From Megamonas funiformis (GTDB lineage: Bacteria > Bacillota > Negativicutes > Selenomonadales > Selenomonadaceae): a DNA stretch of 64,000 nucleotides. Under the pieces are notes generated by a model, which was given only the letters and a program-made list of their open reading frames with translations, had not been told where the DNA came from and made no database searches. Positions 1 to 9,218 of this stretch are shown here, in pieces (the first letter of the stretch is position 1; each line of letters opens with the position of its first letter). The stretch is taken from NCBI RefSeq assembly GCF_010669225.1, contig NZ_CP048627.1, forward strand, positions 1,191,292-1,255,291, given 5' to 3'. The position numbers and the translations under genes were made by a program.

Positions 1-1167
1 GAAAAAGATAATACTTTATATCTTTTTTATACAGGACATGTAGTTTTGGATAAAGAAAATGATAAAGATGATGCACAATTGCAAACTCAATGTGTAGCAA
101 TCAGTGAAGATGGTATAAGTTTTAAAAAATTGGAGAACAATCCAATTATCAATATAGATAGTTTTCCTGAAGATTTAAATATTCTTAAGGAGCATTTTAG
201 AGACCCTAAAGTTTGGAAATATAATGATATGTATTACCAAGTAGTAGGAGCTCAAACAACAGAAAAAACAGGACAAGCATTAATTTATAAATCCAAGGAT
301 TTATTGAATTGGGAATTTGTTAATGTAATGGCTATGTCTACAGAAGAAGAAAATTTAGGTTTTATGTGGGAATGCCCTAATTTTGCAGAGATAGATAATC
401 ATGAAGTATTGATTTTATCTCCTCAAGGTGTAGAGCCAGAAGGTAATAAATTTTTAAATTTACATCAATCAGGTTATTTCTTGGGAAAAATGGACTATAA
501 TACAGGAATTTTTGAACGTGAAAATGACTTTGAGATGTTAGATTATGGTTTTGATTTTTATGCTCCGCAAATAATGCAGGATGAAAAAAATAATCGCTGT
601 TTAATGATTGGTTGGCTTGCTATGTGGGAAAGCGAGATGCCAGAACAAGAAGAAGGTTGGGCTGGTATGATGAGTATTCCTCGTGTTTTAGAAGTAAAAA
701 ACAACAAAGTATATAGTTTACCAATACCAGAGTTGAAAAAATTAAGAAAAAATAATGTGAATTATGATGTAAACTTAGTTCAAAATTGTATTTTAGAAGG
801 AATAAATGGCGATTGTTATGAATTAAATACTGTTTTTGATTTGACAAAAGCAAACGGTTTTAATTTAAAATTGCGTGTTTCTGAAAATGAAGAAACGGTT
901 ATTAGCTATGATAAAAATAGTAAAATATTTAAATTAAATCGCGATAAATCTGGTAAAGGCGTAACTGGTGAACGTGAAGCAAAAGTTAATTTACAAGATG
1001 AAAAGATTTATTTGCAGATATTTAGTGATTACTCTTCTTTAGAAATTTTCATCAATGGTGGAGAATATGTAATCAGTTCTCGTATTTATCCTATGCAAGA
1101 AGCAACAGGAATTGTTTTTGAGCCTATAGGGGAAATAAAAGCTAAGATTGATTTTTACGAAATTTAA
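1..1167 (+). CDS. Glycoside hydrolase family 32 (sucrose-6-phosphate hydrolase/fructanase), 5'-truncated by window edge
   Basis: The frame is open from base 1, so the start and roughly the first 100 residues, including the NDPNG nucleophile motif, lie outside the window. The visible 388 residues carry GH32 landmarks: FYTGHV near the left edge, the RDPKVW motif about residue 67 (transition-state Asp) and WECPNF about residue 123 (acid/base Glu). The last third looks like the GH32 C-terminal beta-sandwich (SLEIFINGG, SSRIYP). The family hydrolyses sucrose, sucrose-6-phosphate or fructans; no signal peptide can be judged, and a cytoplasmic sucrose-6-phosphate hydrolase is the likeliest role. A strong terminator follows directly. 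Family assignment is firm; the substrate is inferred. Confidence 0.93.
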   Translation, partial: EKDNTLYLFYTGHVVLDKENDKDDAQLQTQCVAISEDGISFKKLENNPIINIDSFPEDLNILKEHFRDPKVWKYNDMYYQVVGAQTTEKTGQALIYKSKDLLNWEFVNVMAMSTEEENLGFMWECPNFAEIDNHEVLILSPQGVEPEGNKFLNLHQSGYFLGKMDYNTGIFERENDFEMLDYGFDFYAPQIMQDEKNNRCLMIGWLAMWESEMPEQEEGWAGMMSIPRVLEVKNNKVYSLPIPELKKLRKNNVNYDVNLVQNCILEGINGDCYELNTVFDLTKANGFNLKLRVSENEETVISYDKNSKIFKLNRDKSGKGVTGEREAKVNLQDEKIYLQIFSDYSSLEIFINGGEYVISSRIYPMQEATGIVFEPIGEIKAKIDFYEI

Positions 1168-1191
1168 TAATAAAAAATAATTATTTTTCTA

Positions 1192-1226
1192 AAAGGATAG
1201 ATAAAAATTATCTATCCTTTCTTTTT
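1192..1226 (+). terminator. Rho-independent terminator after GH32 gene
   Basis: A perfect 13-bp stem (1192-1204 with 1208-1220), a 3-nt loop and a CTTTTT tract follow the GH32 stop codon by 24 bases. Confidence 0.9.
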
Positions 1227-1323
1227 ATGTAAAATTTTAAAAGTAATATTTTGCTTATTGTTATGAAGTTATTTATAATTAAAGAAAAGTCACAAAATTT
1301 ATTTTGAGAAAGGGTGATAATTT

Positions 1324-2733
1324 ATGGACTATTTGAAAAAAGTATTATTAGATGTATTCGATTTGAATGCAGATAGGGCATCAATGGAAGAAATTTCTGA
1401 GAGAATTGAAAGTGGAGCTTTATTAAAGGGCACGAATATGGCTATTTTAATTTTAGCTATGTTTATTGCTTCTATCGGTTTGAATATGAATAGTACAGCT
1501 GTAATTATTGGGGCAATGTTAATATCTCCACTTATGGGCGTTATTATGGCTATAGGTTATGGTATAGCTACATATGATACGGCTTATGTGCGTAAGTCAT
1601 TTTTAAAATTATTATTTCAAGTAGGATTTTGTATTTTAACATCAACTATTTATTTTTATATATCACCAATTTCTACGGCTTCTTCAGAGTTATTGGCACG
1701 TACAGAACCTACGATATGGGACGTTTTGATAGCATTATTTGGTGGACTTGCAGGGATAATAGGTATAACTCGTAAAGAAAAAAGTAATGTAATTCCAGGT
1801 GTAGCCATTGCCACAGCTTTGATGCCACCACTTTGTACTGCGGGATATGGTATCGCTACACATTCTTTGAAATTCTTTAGTGGCGCTTTATATTTATTTT
1901 GTATAAATGGTGTGTTTATTTGTTTATCAACTTTTATAGTTTTAAAATTTATTAAAGTTCCTGCAAAACAATATGTGTCTATTCAAGTGTTGCGCAGACA
2001 GAAATTTTATTTAGCAATTATCGGTATTATAACAATCATTCCTAGTGTATATACAGCTTATCAAAGTGTAAGAGATAATGTAGAGAAAGCACAAGCTACT
2101 AGCTATATAAATGAATATTTTAATTATGATGATAGACAAGTAGTTGCTTATCATATAAGAGAAGATAGTAAGACTTTTGAAGTAGTTTTAATCGGCAAAA
2201 CTTTAGAAGAAACACAGATTGATAAACTGAAAAAAGATTTATTAAATTATAGCCAGCTTAAAGATTTAAATTTGAAAATCATTCAAAATGTTTATGATGA
2301 AGGTTATTCAAAACAAGATATTGAAAAATTGATAAATAGTAGTATTCAACAACGTGATGGCGTTTTGAATGTGGCTAATAAAGATAGTGATTTGATGAAA
2401 TATCAAAATTTAAGTGTACAATATTATCCAGCATATCAAAGAATAACGGATAATCAAGCAATCTTAAAAGCTTTTAATACAAAAGGAAAGATTTTATTTC
2501 CACAGATTGATAAGATTGAAGGTGGAACAATTAATAATATCAATGAAAAAGGTGAAGTAAACGCTTTAAAATTTATGGTCATTGTATATGTAAAAGAACA
2601 ATTATCTAGCCAAGATGTAATAAAATTGAAATCATGGATGGAAAGCGAAGCTAATATGCCTGTGATTTTAAATGTTCAAATTAGTTCTAATAATGAAGAT
2701 AATATTATTTCAGGGAATGGTATATCTTGGTGA
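1324..2733 (+). CDS. DUF389 family membrane protein
   Basis: 469 residues. The N-terminal half has several hydrophobic segments between about residues 35 and 240 and the conserved DUF389 run around residues 48-80 (STAVIIGAMLISPLMG, then glycine-rich helix). The C-terminal half (about 245-469) is hydrophilic with two similar alpha/beta segments. The family is widespread and its role is not established; it is an integral cytoplasmic-membrane protein. The ATG has GAGAAAGGGTG upstream at good spacing. It stands alone between a terminator and the next transcription unit. Family recognition is secure, function unknown. Confidence 0.85.
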   Translation: MDYLKKVLLDVFDLNADRASMEEISERIESGALLKGTNMAILILAMFIASIGLNMNSTAVIIGAMLISPLMGVIMAIGYGIATYDTAYVRKSFLKLLFQVGFCILTSTIYFYISPISTASSELLARTEPTIWDVLIALFGGLAGIIGITRKEKSNVIPGVAIATALMPPLCTAGYGIATHSLKFFSGALYLFCINGVFICLSTFIVLKFIKVPAKQYVSIQVLRRQKFYLAIIGIITIIPSVYTAYQSVRDNVEKAQATSYINEYFNYDDRQVVAYHIREDSKTFEVVLIGKTLEETQIDKLKKDLLNYSQLKDLNLKIIQNVYDEGYSKQDIEKLINSSIQQRDGVLNVANKDSDLMKYQNLSVQYYPAYQRITDNQAILKAFNTKGKILFPQIDKIEGGTINNINEKGEVNALKFMVIVYVKEQLSSQDVIKLKSWMESEANMPVILNVQISSNNEDNIISGNGISW

Positions 2734-2806
2734 TAAATAAAAAATAAATTGTGTAAGTTTATGATATAATTGAATAAATTCTTAATGAGAAAAGAGTGTG
2801 ATTTTT

Positions 2807-3613
2807 GTGAGTATAAAATTATTTGCTACAGACTTAGATGGTACATTATTAAATAAAAATGGTGAAATATCTCCAGCTAATAAACAAGCTATAAAGGAAA
2901 TGGCAAAAGAAGGTATTATACCAACAATTGCAACAGGTAGAATGTATGAGGCCTCTCGTAGATTTGCTGAACAATTAGAATTAGATGTGCCCATTATTAC
3001 TTATAATGGTGCTTTAATAAAATCTGTATCTGGAAAAGTGTATTTTGAAGGTTTTTTACCTCCCAAAATTGTCAGTGAAATTTATGATTATTGTAAAGAA
3101 ATGAAGTATTATTTTCAAACTTATCAAGATGATAAATTATATTATGAAGCTTATACAGATAAGACAAAAGGGTATGAAGAAGGCATTAATATAAAAGGTT
3201 ATGCCATCGGTGAAAAAGTATATAAATTAGTAGATAGAATTCCTAAAATTTTAGTCATCACTACTAGTAATGAAGAAAGTGATGAAGTGGCAAGGCTTTT
3301 TAATGAAAAATTTTCTGGTCAAGCACATGCTGCGAAATCTCAATTTAATTATGTAGAAATAATGGCACCTAATATAAGTAAAGCAAGTGGTCTTCATCAT
3401 TTGGCAGAAAAATTAGGTTTGGGTATAGATGAAGTGATGGCTATAGGTGATGCAAATAATGATGTTCCTATGTTGAAAGTGGCTGGATTTAGCGCTGTTA
3501 TGGGAAGTGCTAAAGATGATGTCAAGGCTTGTGGTGATGTGGTTGTGGGCGATTGTGAACATGATGGCGTTGCCGAAGCAATTTATAAATATGTATTGAA
3601 AAAAGATATTTGA
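2807..3613 (+). CDS. Cof-type HAD-IIB family hydrolase
   Basis: 268-residue cytoplasmic sugar-phosphatase-like HAD protein. Motif I DLDGT is near the N-terminus (nucleophile and acid Asp) and motif IV GDANNDVPML near residue 210; the region between is the C2 cap typical of Cof/YidA proteins. The GTG at 2807 is preferred: GAGAAAAGAG at 2787-2796 lies 10 bases before it, whereas the in-frame GTG at 2798 is almost touching that site. A divergent substrate range (sugar phosphates, FMN, pyridoxal phosphate) is typical, so no specific substrate is claimed. It precedes rapZ by about 57 bases and may be cotranscribed. Confidence 0.88.
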   Translation: MSIKLFATDLDGTLLNKNGEISPANKQAIKEMAKEGIIPTIATGRMYEASRRFAEQLELDVPIITYNGALIKSVSGKVYFEGFLPPKIVSEIYDYCKEMKYYFQTYQDDKLYYEAYTDKTKGYEEGINIKGYAIGEKVYKLVDRIPKILVITTSNEESDEVARLFNEKFSGQAHAAKSQFNYVEIMAPNISKASGLHHLAEKLGLGIDEVMAIGDANNDVPMLKVAGFSAVMGSAKDDVKACGDVVVGDCEHDGVAEAIYKYVLKKDI

Positions 3614-3670
3614 GCGATTATTATATAAGAATGGATAATGTTCCTAGTTTATAGATTAGAGGTGTTAGAT

Positions 3671-4558
3671 ATGAAAGATTTTCGTTTGATAATTGTTACT
3701 GGTATGTCTGGAGCTGGGAAAACATTAGCATGTCGTAATCTTGAAGATTTGGGTTATTTTTGTGTTGATAATTTACCTCCTGTATTGATACCAAAATTTG
3801 TAGATTTATGTAGTAATTCTACAGAAAATATGCAGAAATTTGTCTTGGTAGTAGATACACGTAGTAAAGATTTTTTTGATACATTTAATCAAGTTTTAGA
3901 TGAGATTGATGCACAAAAAGTAAATTATCATTTATTATTTATGGATGCTTCTGATGAAGTAATTATTCGTCGTTATAAAGAAACTCGTAGACGTCATCCA
4001 ATGGACCCTAATGTTTTAGTTAGTGATGCTATTGAACTTGAACGTAAAGCTTTAGATAAAATAAAAAAACGCGCTAATTTCATTATTGATACTAGCTGTT
4101 TAAAACGCGCTGAATTGAAAGAACGCCTTACAAAGATGTTTAAAACTGATGATACAGGAAAAATGAATATCAGTATTTTATCTTTTGGGTTTAAATTCGG
4201 TTTGCCTTTAGATGCTGATTTAGTTTTTGATGTGAGATTTTTGCCTAATCCATTTTATGATGAAAAACTTCGCTATAAGAGTGGAACTGTTCCAGAAGTA
4301 GCAGCTTATATAGAAAAACATGAAGTTACTAAAGAATTTAAGAAGAAATTAGATGATTTAGTAGAGTTTTTAATACCACAATATATCAATGAAGAAAAAA
4401 GTCAGTTAGTAATTGCTGTGGGCTGTACAGGTGGTATGCATCGCTCTGTATATATAGCTAATCATTTATATAATTTATTAAATGAAAAAGGTTATGTGGC
4501 AAATTTAGAACATCGTGATTTGATGAAAAATGAAGTAAGAGAACATAGAGCAAATTGA
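3671..4558 (+). CDS. rapZ: RapZ/YvcJ nucleotide-binding protein
   Basis: 295 residues. Walker A GMSGAGKT is at residues 11-18, a P-loop ATPase domain fills the N-terminal half, and the conserved C-terminal signature GCTGGMHRS lies about residue 255. In Enterobacteria RapZ is the RNase E adaptor for GlmZ and controls GlmS; in Firmicutes (YvcJ) it hydrolyses nucleotides and affects envelope and competence phenotypes. The ATG at 3671 is chosen because TAGAGGTG precedes it by about 6 bases; an upstream in-frame ATG at 3638 has no site. First gene of the conserved rapZ-glmR-whiA cluster. Confidence 0.95.
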   Translation: MKDFRLIIVTGMSGAGKTLACRNLEDLGYFCVDNLPPVLIPKFVDLCSNSTENMQKFVLVVDTRSKDFFDTFNQVLDEIDAQKVNYHLLFMDASDEVIIRRYKETRRRHPMDPNVLVSDAIELERKALDKIKKRANFIIDTSCLKRAELKERLTKMFKTDDTGKMNISILSFGFKFGLPLDADLVFDVRFLPNPFYDEKLRYKSGTVPEVAAYIEKHEVTKEFKKKLDDLVEFLIPQYINEEKSQLVIAVGCTGGMHRSVYIANHLYNLLNEKGYVANLEHRDLMKNEVREHRAN

Positions 4559-4588
4559 ACATAGTAAAATAAGAAAGTAGGGGATTAA

Positions 4589-5881
4589 ATGCATTTATTA
4601 AAATGGCTTTATCCTGGAATGCGATTTAAGCGTTGGTTATGTTTATTTGCTGTTGGTGCACTGCTTACAGGTTTAGGCTTAGCCATAGTATTCAATTATA
4701 AATATATAGATAGTATTGAAGAATTTTTATTTTATGCTGTGTATACATGGACAGGTTCATATGATTATATGATAACTGCAATCGTAGGTATAGCTATAAT
4801 CGTCTTTGGCTTGATAATAATGTTATTAGCTACGAGAATGGTCATTCGTTCATTGATAACAGTGCTTGTTCCTGATAAGTCTGGAAGATTAGTAGATATG
4901 ATTTATGAACATCGCAAATTGGATAAAGGTCCAAATGTTACTGTTGTCGGTGGCGGTACAGGTCTTTCTGTGCTTCTTCGTGGTATGAAAGAGGAAACTA
5001 GAAATGCTACTGCTATTGTTACTGTAGCAGATGATGGCGGTTCTTCTGGTAGACTTCGTGAGGAGTTTAATATTGTGCCTCCAGGCGATTTGCGAAATTG
5101 TTTAGTAGCTTTAGCAGATACAGAACCAATGATGGAAAAGTTATTTCAATATCGTTTTAGTGGAAATAGTGATTTAGCTGGCCATAGCTTTGGTAATTTA
5201 TTTATCACAGCAATGACAGAAGTTACTGGCGATATTGAACAAGCTTTAAAAGAGTCAAGCCGTGTATTAGCTGTAAAAGGGAGAGTTTTCCCAGCGACAA
5301 CAGCTAAAATTCGTTTAAGTGCAACTATGGAAGATGGAACTGTTGTAGAAGGTGAGTCTCAAATTCCGTTAGTGCATAAACGCATAAAACGTGTGCATAT
5401 TTTTCCACACCATGTAGAACCAGTGCCTTCTTCCATAAAAGCTATCAGAGAAGCTGAAGTCATTGTATTTGGTCCAGGAAGTTTATATACAAGTATAATT
5501 CCTAATTTATTAGTGGATAATATTGCTGATGAAATCAAAAAAAGTAAAGCTATAAAGATTTATATTTGTAATGTAATGACTCAACCAGGAGAGACAGATG
5601 ATTATACAGCTTCTATGCATGTAAAAGCTTTAATTGAACATGGCGGTGCAGGTATAGTTGATTATGTTTTAGTTAATAATAAAGAGATTTCCGCAGAAAT
5701 GCAGGAATATTATGCGCAAAAAGGTCAATATCCTGTGCTTGTTGACGAAAAAGCTGTAGAAGATTTAGGTATTGGTTTATTTAAAGCAGATATAATTGAT
5801 GATTCAGAAATGATACATCATGATTCGATGAAGTTAGCACAAAATGTAATGAAAATATATCATACATTAAAAGAAAATTGA
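4589..5881 (+). CDS. glmR: Gluconeogenesis factor GlmR/YvcK with membrane-anchored N-terminus
   Basis: 430 residues, longer than the approximately 320-residue B. subtilis protein because of an N-terminal extension with two hydrophobic segments (about 16-35 and 62-81). The UPF0052/CofD-like Rossmann domain starts at GGGTGLS (121-127), followed by VADDGGSSGRLR about residue 147 and PGDLRNC. The family binds UDP-GlcNAc and steers carbon into amino-sugar and wall precursors during gluconeogenic growth. AGTAGGGG precedes the ATG. The extension would tether the domain to the cytoplasmic face of the membrane; that is inference from hydrophobicity. Confidence 0.93.
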   Translation: MHLLKWLYPGMRFKRWLCLFAVGALLTGLGLAIVFNYKYIDSIEEFLFYAVYTWTGSYDYMITAIVGIAIIVFGLIIMLLATRMVIRSLITVLVPDKSGRLVDMIYEHRKLDKGPNVTVVGGGTGLSVLLRGMKEETRNATAIVTVADDGGSSGRLREEFNIVPPGDLRNCLVALADTEPMMEKLFQYRFSGNSDLAGHSFGNLFITAMTEVTGDIEQALKESSRVLAVKGRVFPATTAKIRLSATMEDGTVVEGESQIPLVHKRIKRVHIFPHHVEPVPSSIKAIREAEVIVFGPGSLYTSIIPNLLVDNIADEIKKSKAIKIYICNVMTQPGETDDYTASMHVKALIEHGGAGIVDYVLVNNKEISAEMQEYYAQKGQYPVLVDEKAVEDLGIGLFKADIIDDSEMIHHDSMKLAQNVMKIYHTLKEN

Positions 5882-5920
5882 GTTTAAAATAGAATAATAT
5901 ATTTTGAAAGTTGGTTTTAG

Positions 5921-6880
5921 ATGCCATCATTTGCAAGTCAAGTTAAGAATGAATTGGTACATGTGATAGGCTCTCAAGTATGTTGCAAAACAGCGGAATT
6001 AGCTGCACTGCTACGTATGGGAGCCACTATTTCTTTTAATAGCAAACATGATTTTGGTATAAATTTTGTTACTGAAAATGCGGCAGTAGCCAGAAAAATT
6101 TTGACTTTGTTAAAAGCAAGTGTACCACAAGGTATTCATACAGAAGTTACAGTTAGACGTTCTCGTCGTCTACGAAAACACAATAATTATGCTGTTAGAG
6201 CTACACCATCGCCAGAAGCTAGTAGCATTTTGAAGAGATTAGGGTTTTTGACTGCAAAAAATTTATTAGATGCAGGTACTGACCGCAATATTTTACAAAA
6301 TGATTGTTGTAAGATAGCTTATCTAAGAGGGGCTTTTTTAGGTGGTGGTTCTGTCAATAAACCAGAAGGTGAATATCATTTAGAATTTGTAACAGATAAT
6401 TATACTTTTGCAAAGTTGATACGTGATTTGTGTCATGAATTATATTTACCTGTAGGGCTTACAGATAGAAAAAATGTATATATTGTATATTTAAAAGAAA
6501 GTGAAGCTATTTTAGAATTATTAGCTTTAATTGGTGTAGAGGAAAGTTTATTGCAAGCTTTTGAATCTGCACGTAATTTAAAAGAAATTAGAAATCAGGT
6601 TAATCGTTTAGTTAATTGTGAAACTGCTAATTTGCAAAGAACGATTAATGCTGCTATGAAACAAATTGAGAATATAAATTTATTGATAAAATATGACGAA
6701 TATGATGAGTTACCGAAAGTATTAAAACAAACGGCTAATTTACGTTTAAATAATCCAGAGGCTTCGCTTACCGAGTTGGCGGAATTGTTAAATTGTAGTC
6801 GTTCTGCGATTAATCATCGCATGCGTAAGATTGATGCTTTAGCAATGCAAATCAGGAAGGACAATAGTATAAAAGAATGA
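5921..6880 (+). CDS. whiA: DNA-binding protein WhiA
   Basis: 319 residues. The N-terminal two thirds match WhiA's degenerate LAGLIDADG fold (AYLRGAFLGGGSVN around residues 131-144) and the C-terminus has the family helix-turn-helix (SLTELAELLNCSRSAINHR, about 279-297). WhiA controls sporulation genes in Streptomyces and affects division and chromosome segregation in Firmicutes. Its last 4 bases overlap the next gene (ATGA), suggesting translational coupling. The Shine-Dalgarno sequence is weak (GAAAGTTGG), so expression may depend on coupling with glmR. Confidence 0.95.
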   Translation: MPSFASQVKNELVHVIGSQVCCKTAELAALLRMGATISFNSKHDFGINFVTENAAVARKILTLLKASVPQGIHTEVTVRRSRRLRKHNNYAVRATPSPEASSILKRLGFLTAKNLLDAGTDRNILQNDCCKIAYLRGAFLGGGSVNKPEGEYHLEFVTDNYTFAKLIRDLCHELYLPVGLTDRKNVYIVYLKESEAILELLALIGVEESLLQAFESARNLKEIRNQVNRLVNCETANLQRTINAAMKQIENINLLIKYDEYDELPKVLKQTANLRLNNPEASLTELAELLNCSRSAINHRMRKIDALAMQIRKDNSIKE

Positions 6881-7659
6881 ATTTAAAAAAAATAGCGTTG
6901 AGTATAATACTTTTATTTGTAATATTTATGGGTGGAGTGATTGCTTCAGTATATATTTATCCACCAAAGGGAGTTATGATTTTTGAATATCATCGTGTCA
7001 ATGATGACACTGTAGATACAGATGATTATTCTTTATCTAGGGAACAATTTCAAGAACAATTGGATTATTTTAAGGAAAATAATTACCATACAATTTCAAT
7101 GATGGATTTTATTCGTGCTGAAAAATATGGTGAAGAATTGCCAGAAAATCCTATTATTATAACTTTTGATGATGGCTATGAGGATAATTATACTAATATG
7201 ATGCCTATGATTAATGCAATGGGCATGAAAGCTACTATGTTTATGGCAACTAATTATATTGGTAAAGAAAATTATGTTAGTTGGCAACAGTTGAAAGAAA
7301 TGCAGGATAATAATATTGAAATTGGCAGTCATACAGCAAATCATTTACCATTGACTGAAGTAGAAAATTTGGATAATGAAATTAAATTATCTAAATTATT
7401 GATGGAATGGAATGGATTAAAAACAATATATTTCTTCTCTTATCCTAATGGAGTTTATACAAAGGAAAGTATTCAGTGTTTAAAGGATAATAATTATTTA
7501 GCAGCAGTAACAGGTGATGCTGGATATAATACTTTTAAGACTGATAAATATTTATTACAACGAACAAATGTGTCAAATTATCGTTTTGGCTATATAGGTT
7601 TTCAATGGCGTATATTAAAGACAAAAATTTTATATAGATTAGGAATTAATCAGCATTAA
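6877..7659 (+). CDS. Membrane-anchored polysaccharide deacetylase (NodB/CE4 domain)
   Basis: 260 residues. A single N-terminal membrane segment (about 5-27) is followed by a CE4 domain with TFDDGYEDN (Asp98/Asp99) and GSHTANH (His152, His156), which together form the metal-binding catalytic triad. Such proteins remove N-acetyl groups from peptidoglycan, chitooligosaccharides or exopolysaccharide outside the cytoplasmic membrane. It overlaps whiA by 4 bases, taking the place that HPr (crh) often has in Bacillus. Substrate unknown; the fold and metal site are clear. Confidence 0.88.
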   Translation: MNLKKIALSIILLFVIFMGGVIASVYIYPPKGVMIFEYHRVNDDTVDTDDYSLSREQFQEQLDYFKENNYHTISMMDFIRAEKYGEELPENPIIITFDDGYEDNYTNMMPMINAMGMKATMFMATNYIGKENYVSWQQLKEMQDNNIEIGSHTANHLPLTEVENLDNEIKLSKLLMEWNGLKTIYFFSYPNGVYTKESIQCLKDNNYLAAVTGDAGYNTFKTDKYLLQRTNVSNYRFGYIGFQWRILKTKILYRLGINQH

Positions 7660-7684
7660 TAAAGGATAGGGGTATTTTTTGTTT

Positions 7685-8800
7685 ATGAAAAAAAATAAGA
7701 TTTTTTCATTTATATTATCGTTGGCAACAATATGTAATTTTACATTAGCTCAAGCTCAAGATAATAATGAAAAAGATTTAAAAAACACAATAGTTTTAGC
7801 AAATAAAGATAAAGATGTAGAAAAATATGAAGCCGATAAATTATTATTTATGGAAACAAAAGATGATGATACTACCCTTTTATTTTCTGATTCTCCTGAA
7901 ACTGTGGAGCAAGATGGAATTTTATATCAAGATACAGTGAAAGGTGATACACGATTATTGTATTATCACTTGAATGGAATGAAGGAAGATAAAAAAATAG
8001 CTGTAGTTATTCAGAATATGTCTGATAAATCTAATGTGGTTAAAGTAACAAAAGAAGCTGTAGCAGGCCCTAGTGAAGATTATCTTTATGTAGGAAAAGT
8101 AACTATGCAAAGATATTTTAATAGTCATGAAACTAGAGAAATAGAACTTGCTCCATATAGTAAAACTTTTTTGCGCGTAGAAGATGATGAACGTATTGTG
8201 CCAAGTGGTGGTTTAGTATATGGTCTTTTTGATTTTTATGCGCAAGAGCCATTAAAGGTGAGTGTAGTAATTGCACCTACTGATAAAAATTTATTAAGAT
8301 ATGTAGATTATGCGCCTATTTTGGAAAAAGACCAGCATCGTTTAAGAGGAACGTATGAGGGAAAAGAACGCTATTTAACAAATAGAAGAGCTTATAATCC
8401 AGAAGAAATGGGAAAAGCGTATTTTTATATAGGTGATAATAAAACAGACCTTTATAAATATGGTAAAGATAATACCGATAATTCTGTTACACAAAATTTT
8501 GGTAATTATGGCATAGTATATAATTTTGAGCCTAAGCTTGAAGGCAAAGGAAAGACAAGTTTTTATCTTAAGCCTTTAGGTGGAGTTTATGCTGGTGCTA
8601 TGGCAGTAAAAGTTGGTGAAAATGGTGAATATAAAATGATTTCTACACCAGATGATTTGCCATTTTTTGGACATGAAAAAGATATTAATTACTATGCTTA
8701 TTTAGGAACATATAATAATAGTGATAAATTAAGCTTTTTATATACACCACCAGGAGCATCAAATTTACCAGTACAAATTATTTTAATACCAGAAAAATAA
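7685..8800 (+). CDS. Secreted protein of unknown function
   Basis: 371 residues from the ATG. Residues 1-23 form a classical signal peptide (KK-N-K, hydrophobic core, then LAQA before QDN). The mature protein is acidic and lysine-rich with no membrane segment, and I recognise no catalytic motif. Predicted location is the periplasm. Start choice: a TTG at 7679 is 6 bases after GGGG and the ATG at 7685 is 12 bases after it; the ATG gives the better signal peptide. It lies 25 bases after the deacetylase gene and before a terminator, so it may be the last gene of the rapZ operon. Confidence 0.75.
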   Translation: MKKNKIFSFILSLATICNFTLAQAQDNNEKDLKNTIVLANKDKDVEKYEADKLLFMETKDDDTTLLFSDSPETVEQDGILYQDTVKGDTRLLYYHLNGMKEDKKIAVVIQNMSDKSNVVKVTKEAVAGPSEDYLYVGKVTMQRYFNSHETREIELAPYSKTFLRVEDDERIVPSGGLVYGLFDFYAQEPLKVSVVIAPTDKNLLRYVDYAPILEKDQHRLRGTYEGKERYLTNRRAYNPEEMGKAYFYIGDNKTDLYKYGKDNTDNSVTQNFGNYGIVYNFEPKLEGKGKTSFYLKPLGGVYAGAMAVKVGENGEYKMISTPDDLPFFGHEKDINYYAYLGTYNNSDKLSFLYTPPGASNLPVQIILIPEK

Positions 8801-8809
8801 TAGAAGATG

Positions 8810-8851
8810 AAAAAACTACTTGAAGATGATGATTTTCAGGTAGTTTTTTTA
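8810..8851 (+). terminator. Terminator closing the rapZ-whiA region
   Basis: A 15-bp stem (8810-8824 with 8835-8849, one G-U pair) separates the secreted-protein gene from the SCIFF precursor; the right arm ends in a T7 run. Confidence 0.88.
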
Positions 8852-8927
8852 TATATTTTGCTAGACTTGCTTATTTGATTAAAAACATATACAATATTAT
8901 ATATTAAATCGCAAAGGAGAGATAAGT

Positions 8928-9068
8928 ATGAAACATATTAAAACTGTTAACAAACCTTACCTTCAGGCTACTATTAAAACTGGCGGTTGTGGCGAATGCC
9001 AAGCTTCTTGTCAGTCTGCTTGCAAAACTTCTTGCACAGTTGGTAATCAGGTTTGCGAAAAACACTAA
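8928..9068 (+). CDS. scfA: Six-cysteine SCIFF ranthipeptide precursor
   Basis: A 46-residue peptide with six cysteines at 21, 24, 28, 32, 36 and 43, in the pattern C-x2-C-x3-C-x3-C-x3-C-x6-C, preceded by a leader of about 20 residues beginning MKHIKTVNKPYLQ. This matches the SCIFF family (six Cys in forty-five residues), ribosomal peptides that receive Cys S to gamma-carbon thioether bridges (ranthipeptides). AAAGGAGAG stands 6 bases before the ATG. The matching radical SAM maturase starts 150 bases downstream. Its biological role in this organism is unknown; in clostridia SCIFF systems are linked to signalling. Confidence 0.95.
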   Translation: MKHIKTVNKPYLQATIKTGGCGECQASCQSACKTSCTVGNQVCEKH

Positions 9069-9080
9069 TATTTCTCAAGT

Positions 9081-9106
9081 AGGGGGCTGTATTGACAGTC
9101 CCTTTC
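9081..9106 (+). terminator. Possible intercistronic attenuator between SCIFF precursor and maturase
   Basis: A 10-bp RNA stem (9081-9090 with 9095-9104, two G-U pairs, ATTG loop) lies just after the precursor stop and ends in CCTTTCTT. The U tract is poor, so partial termination or 3'-end protection, giving more precursor than maturase, is the likely effect. Confidence 0.5.
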
Positions 9107-9218
9107 TTAGTGATTTTAAAAAGTTTAAAATTTATGGTAATAAATAACTCGATTATAAATTTATATATTGAGTTTAATTATAAATTATATTTATTTTTAG
9201 AGGTGTGAATTTTAAATA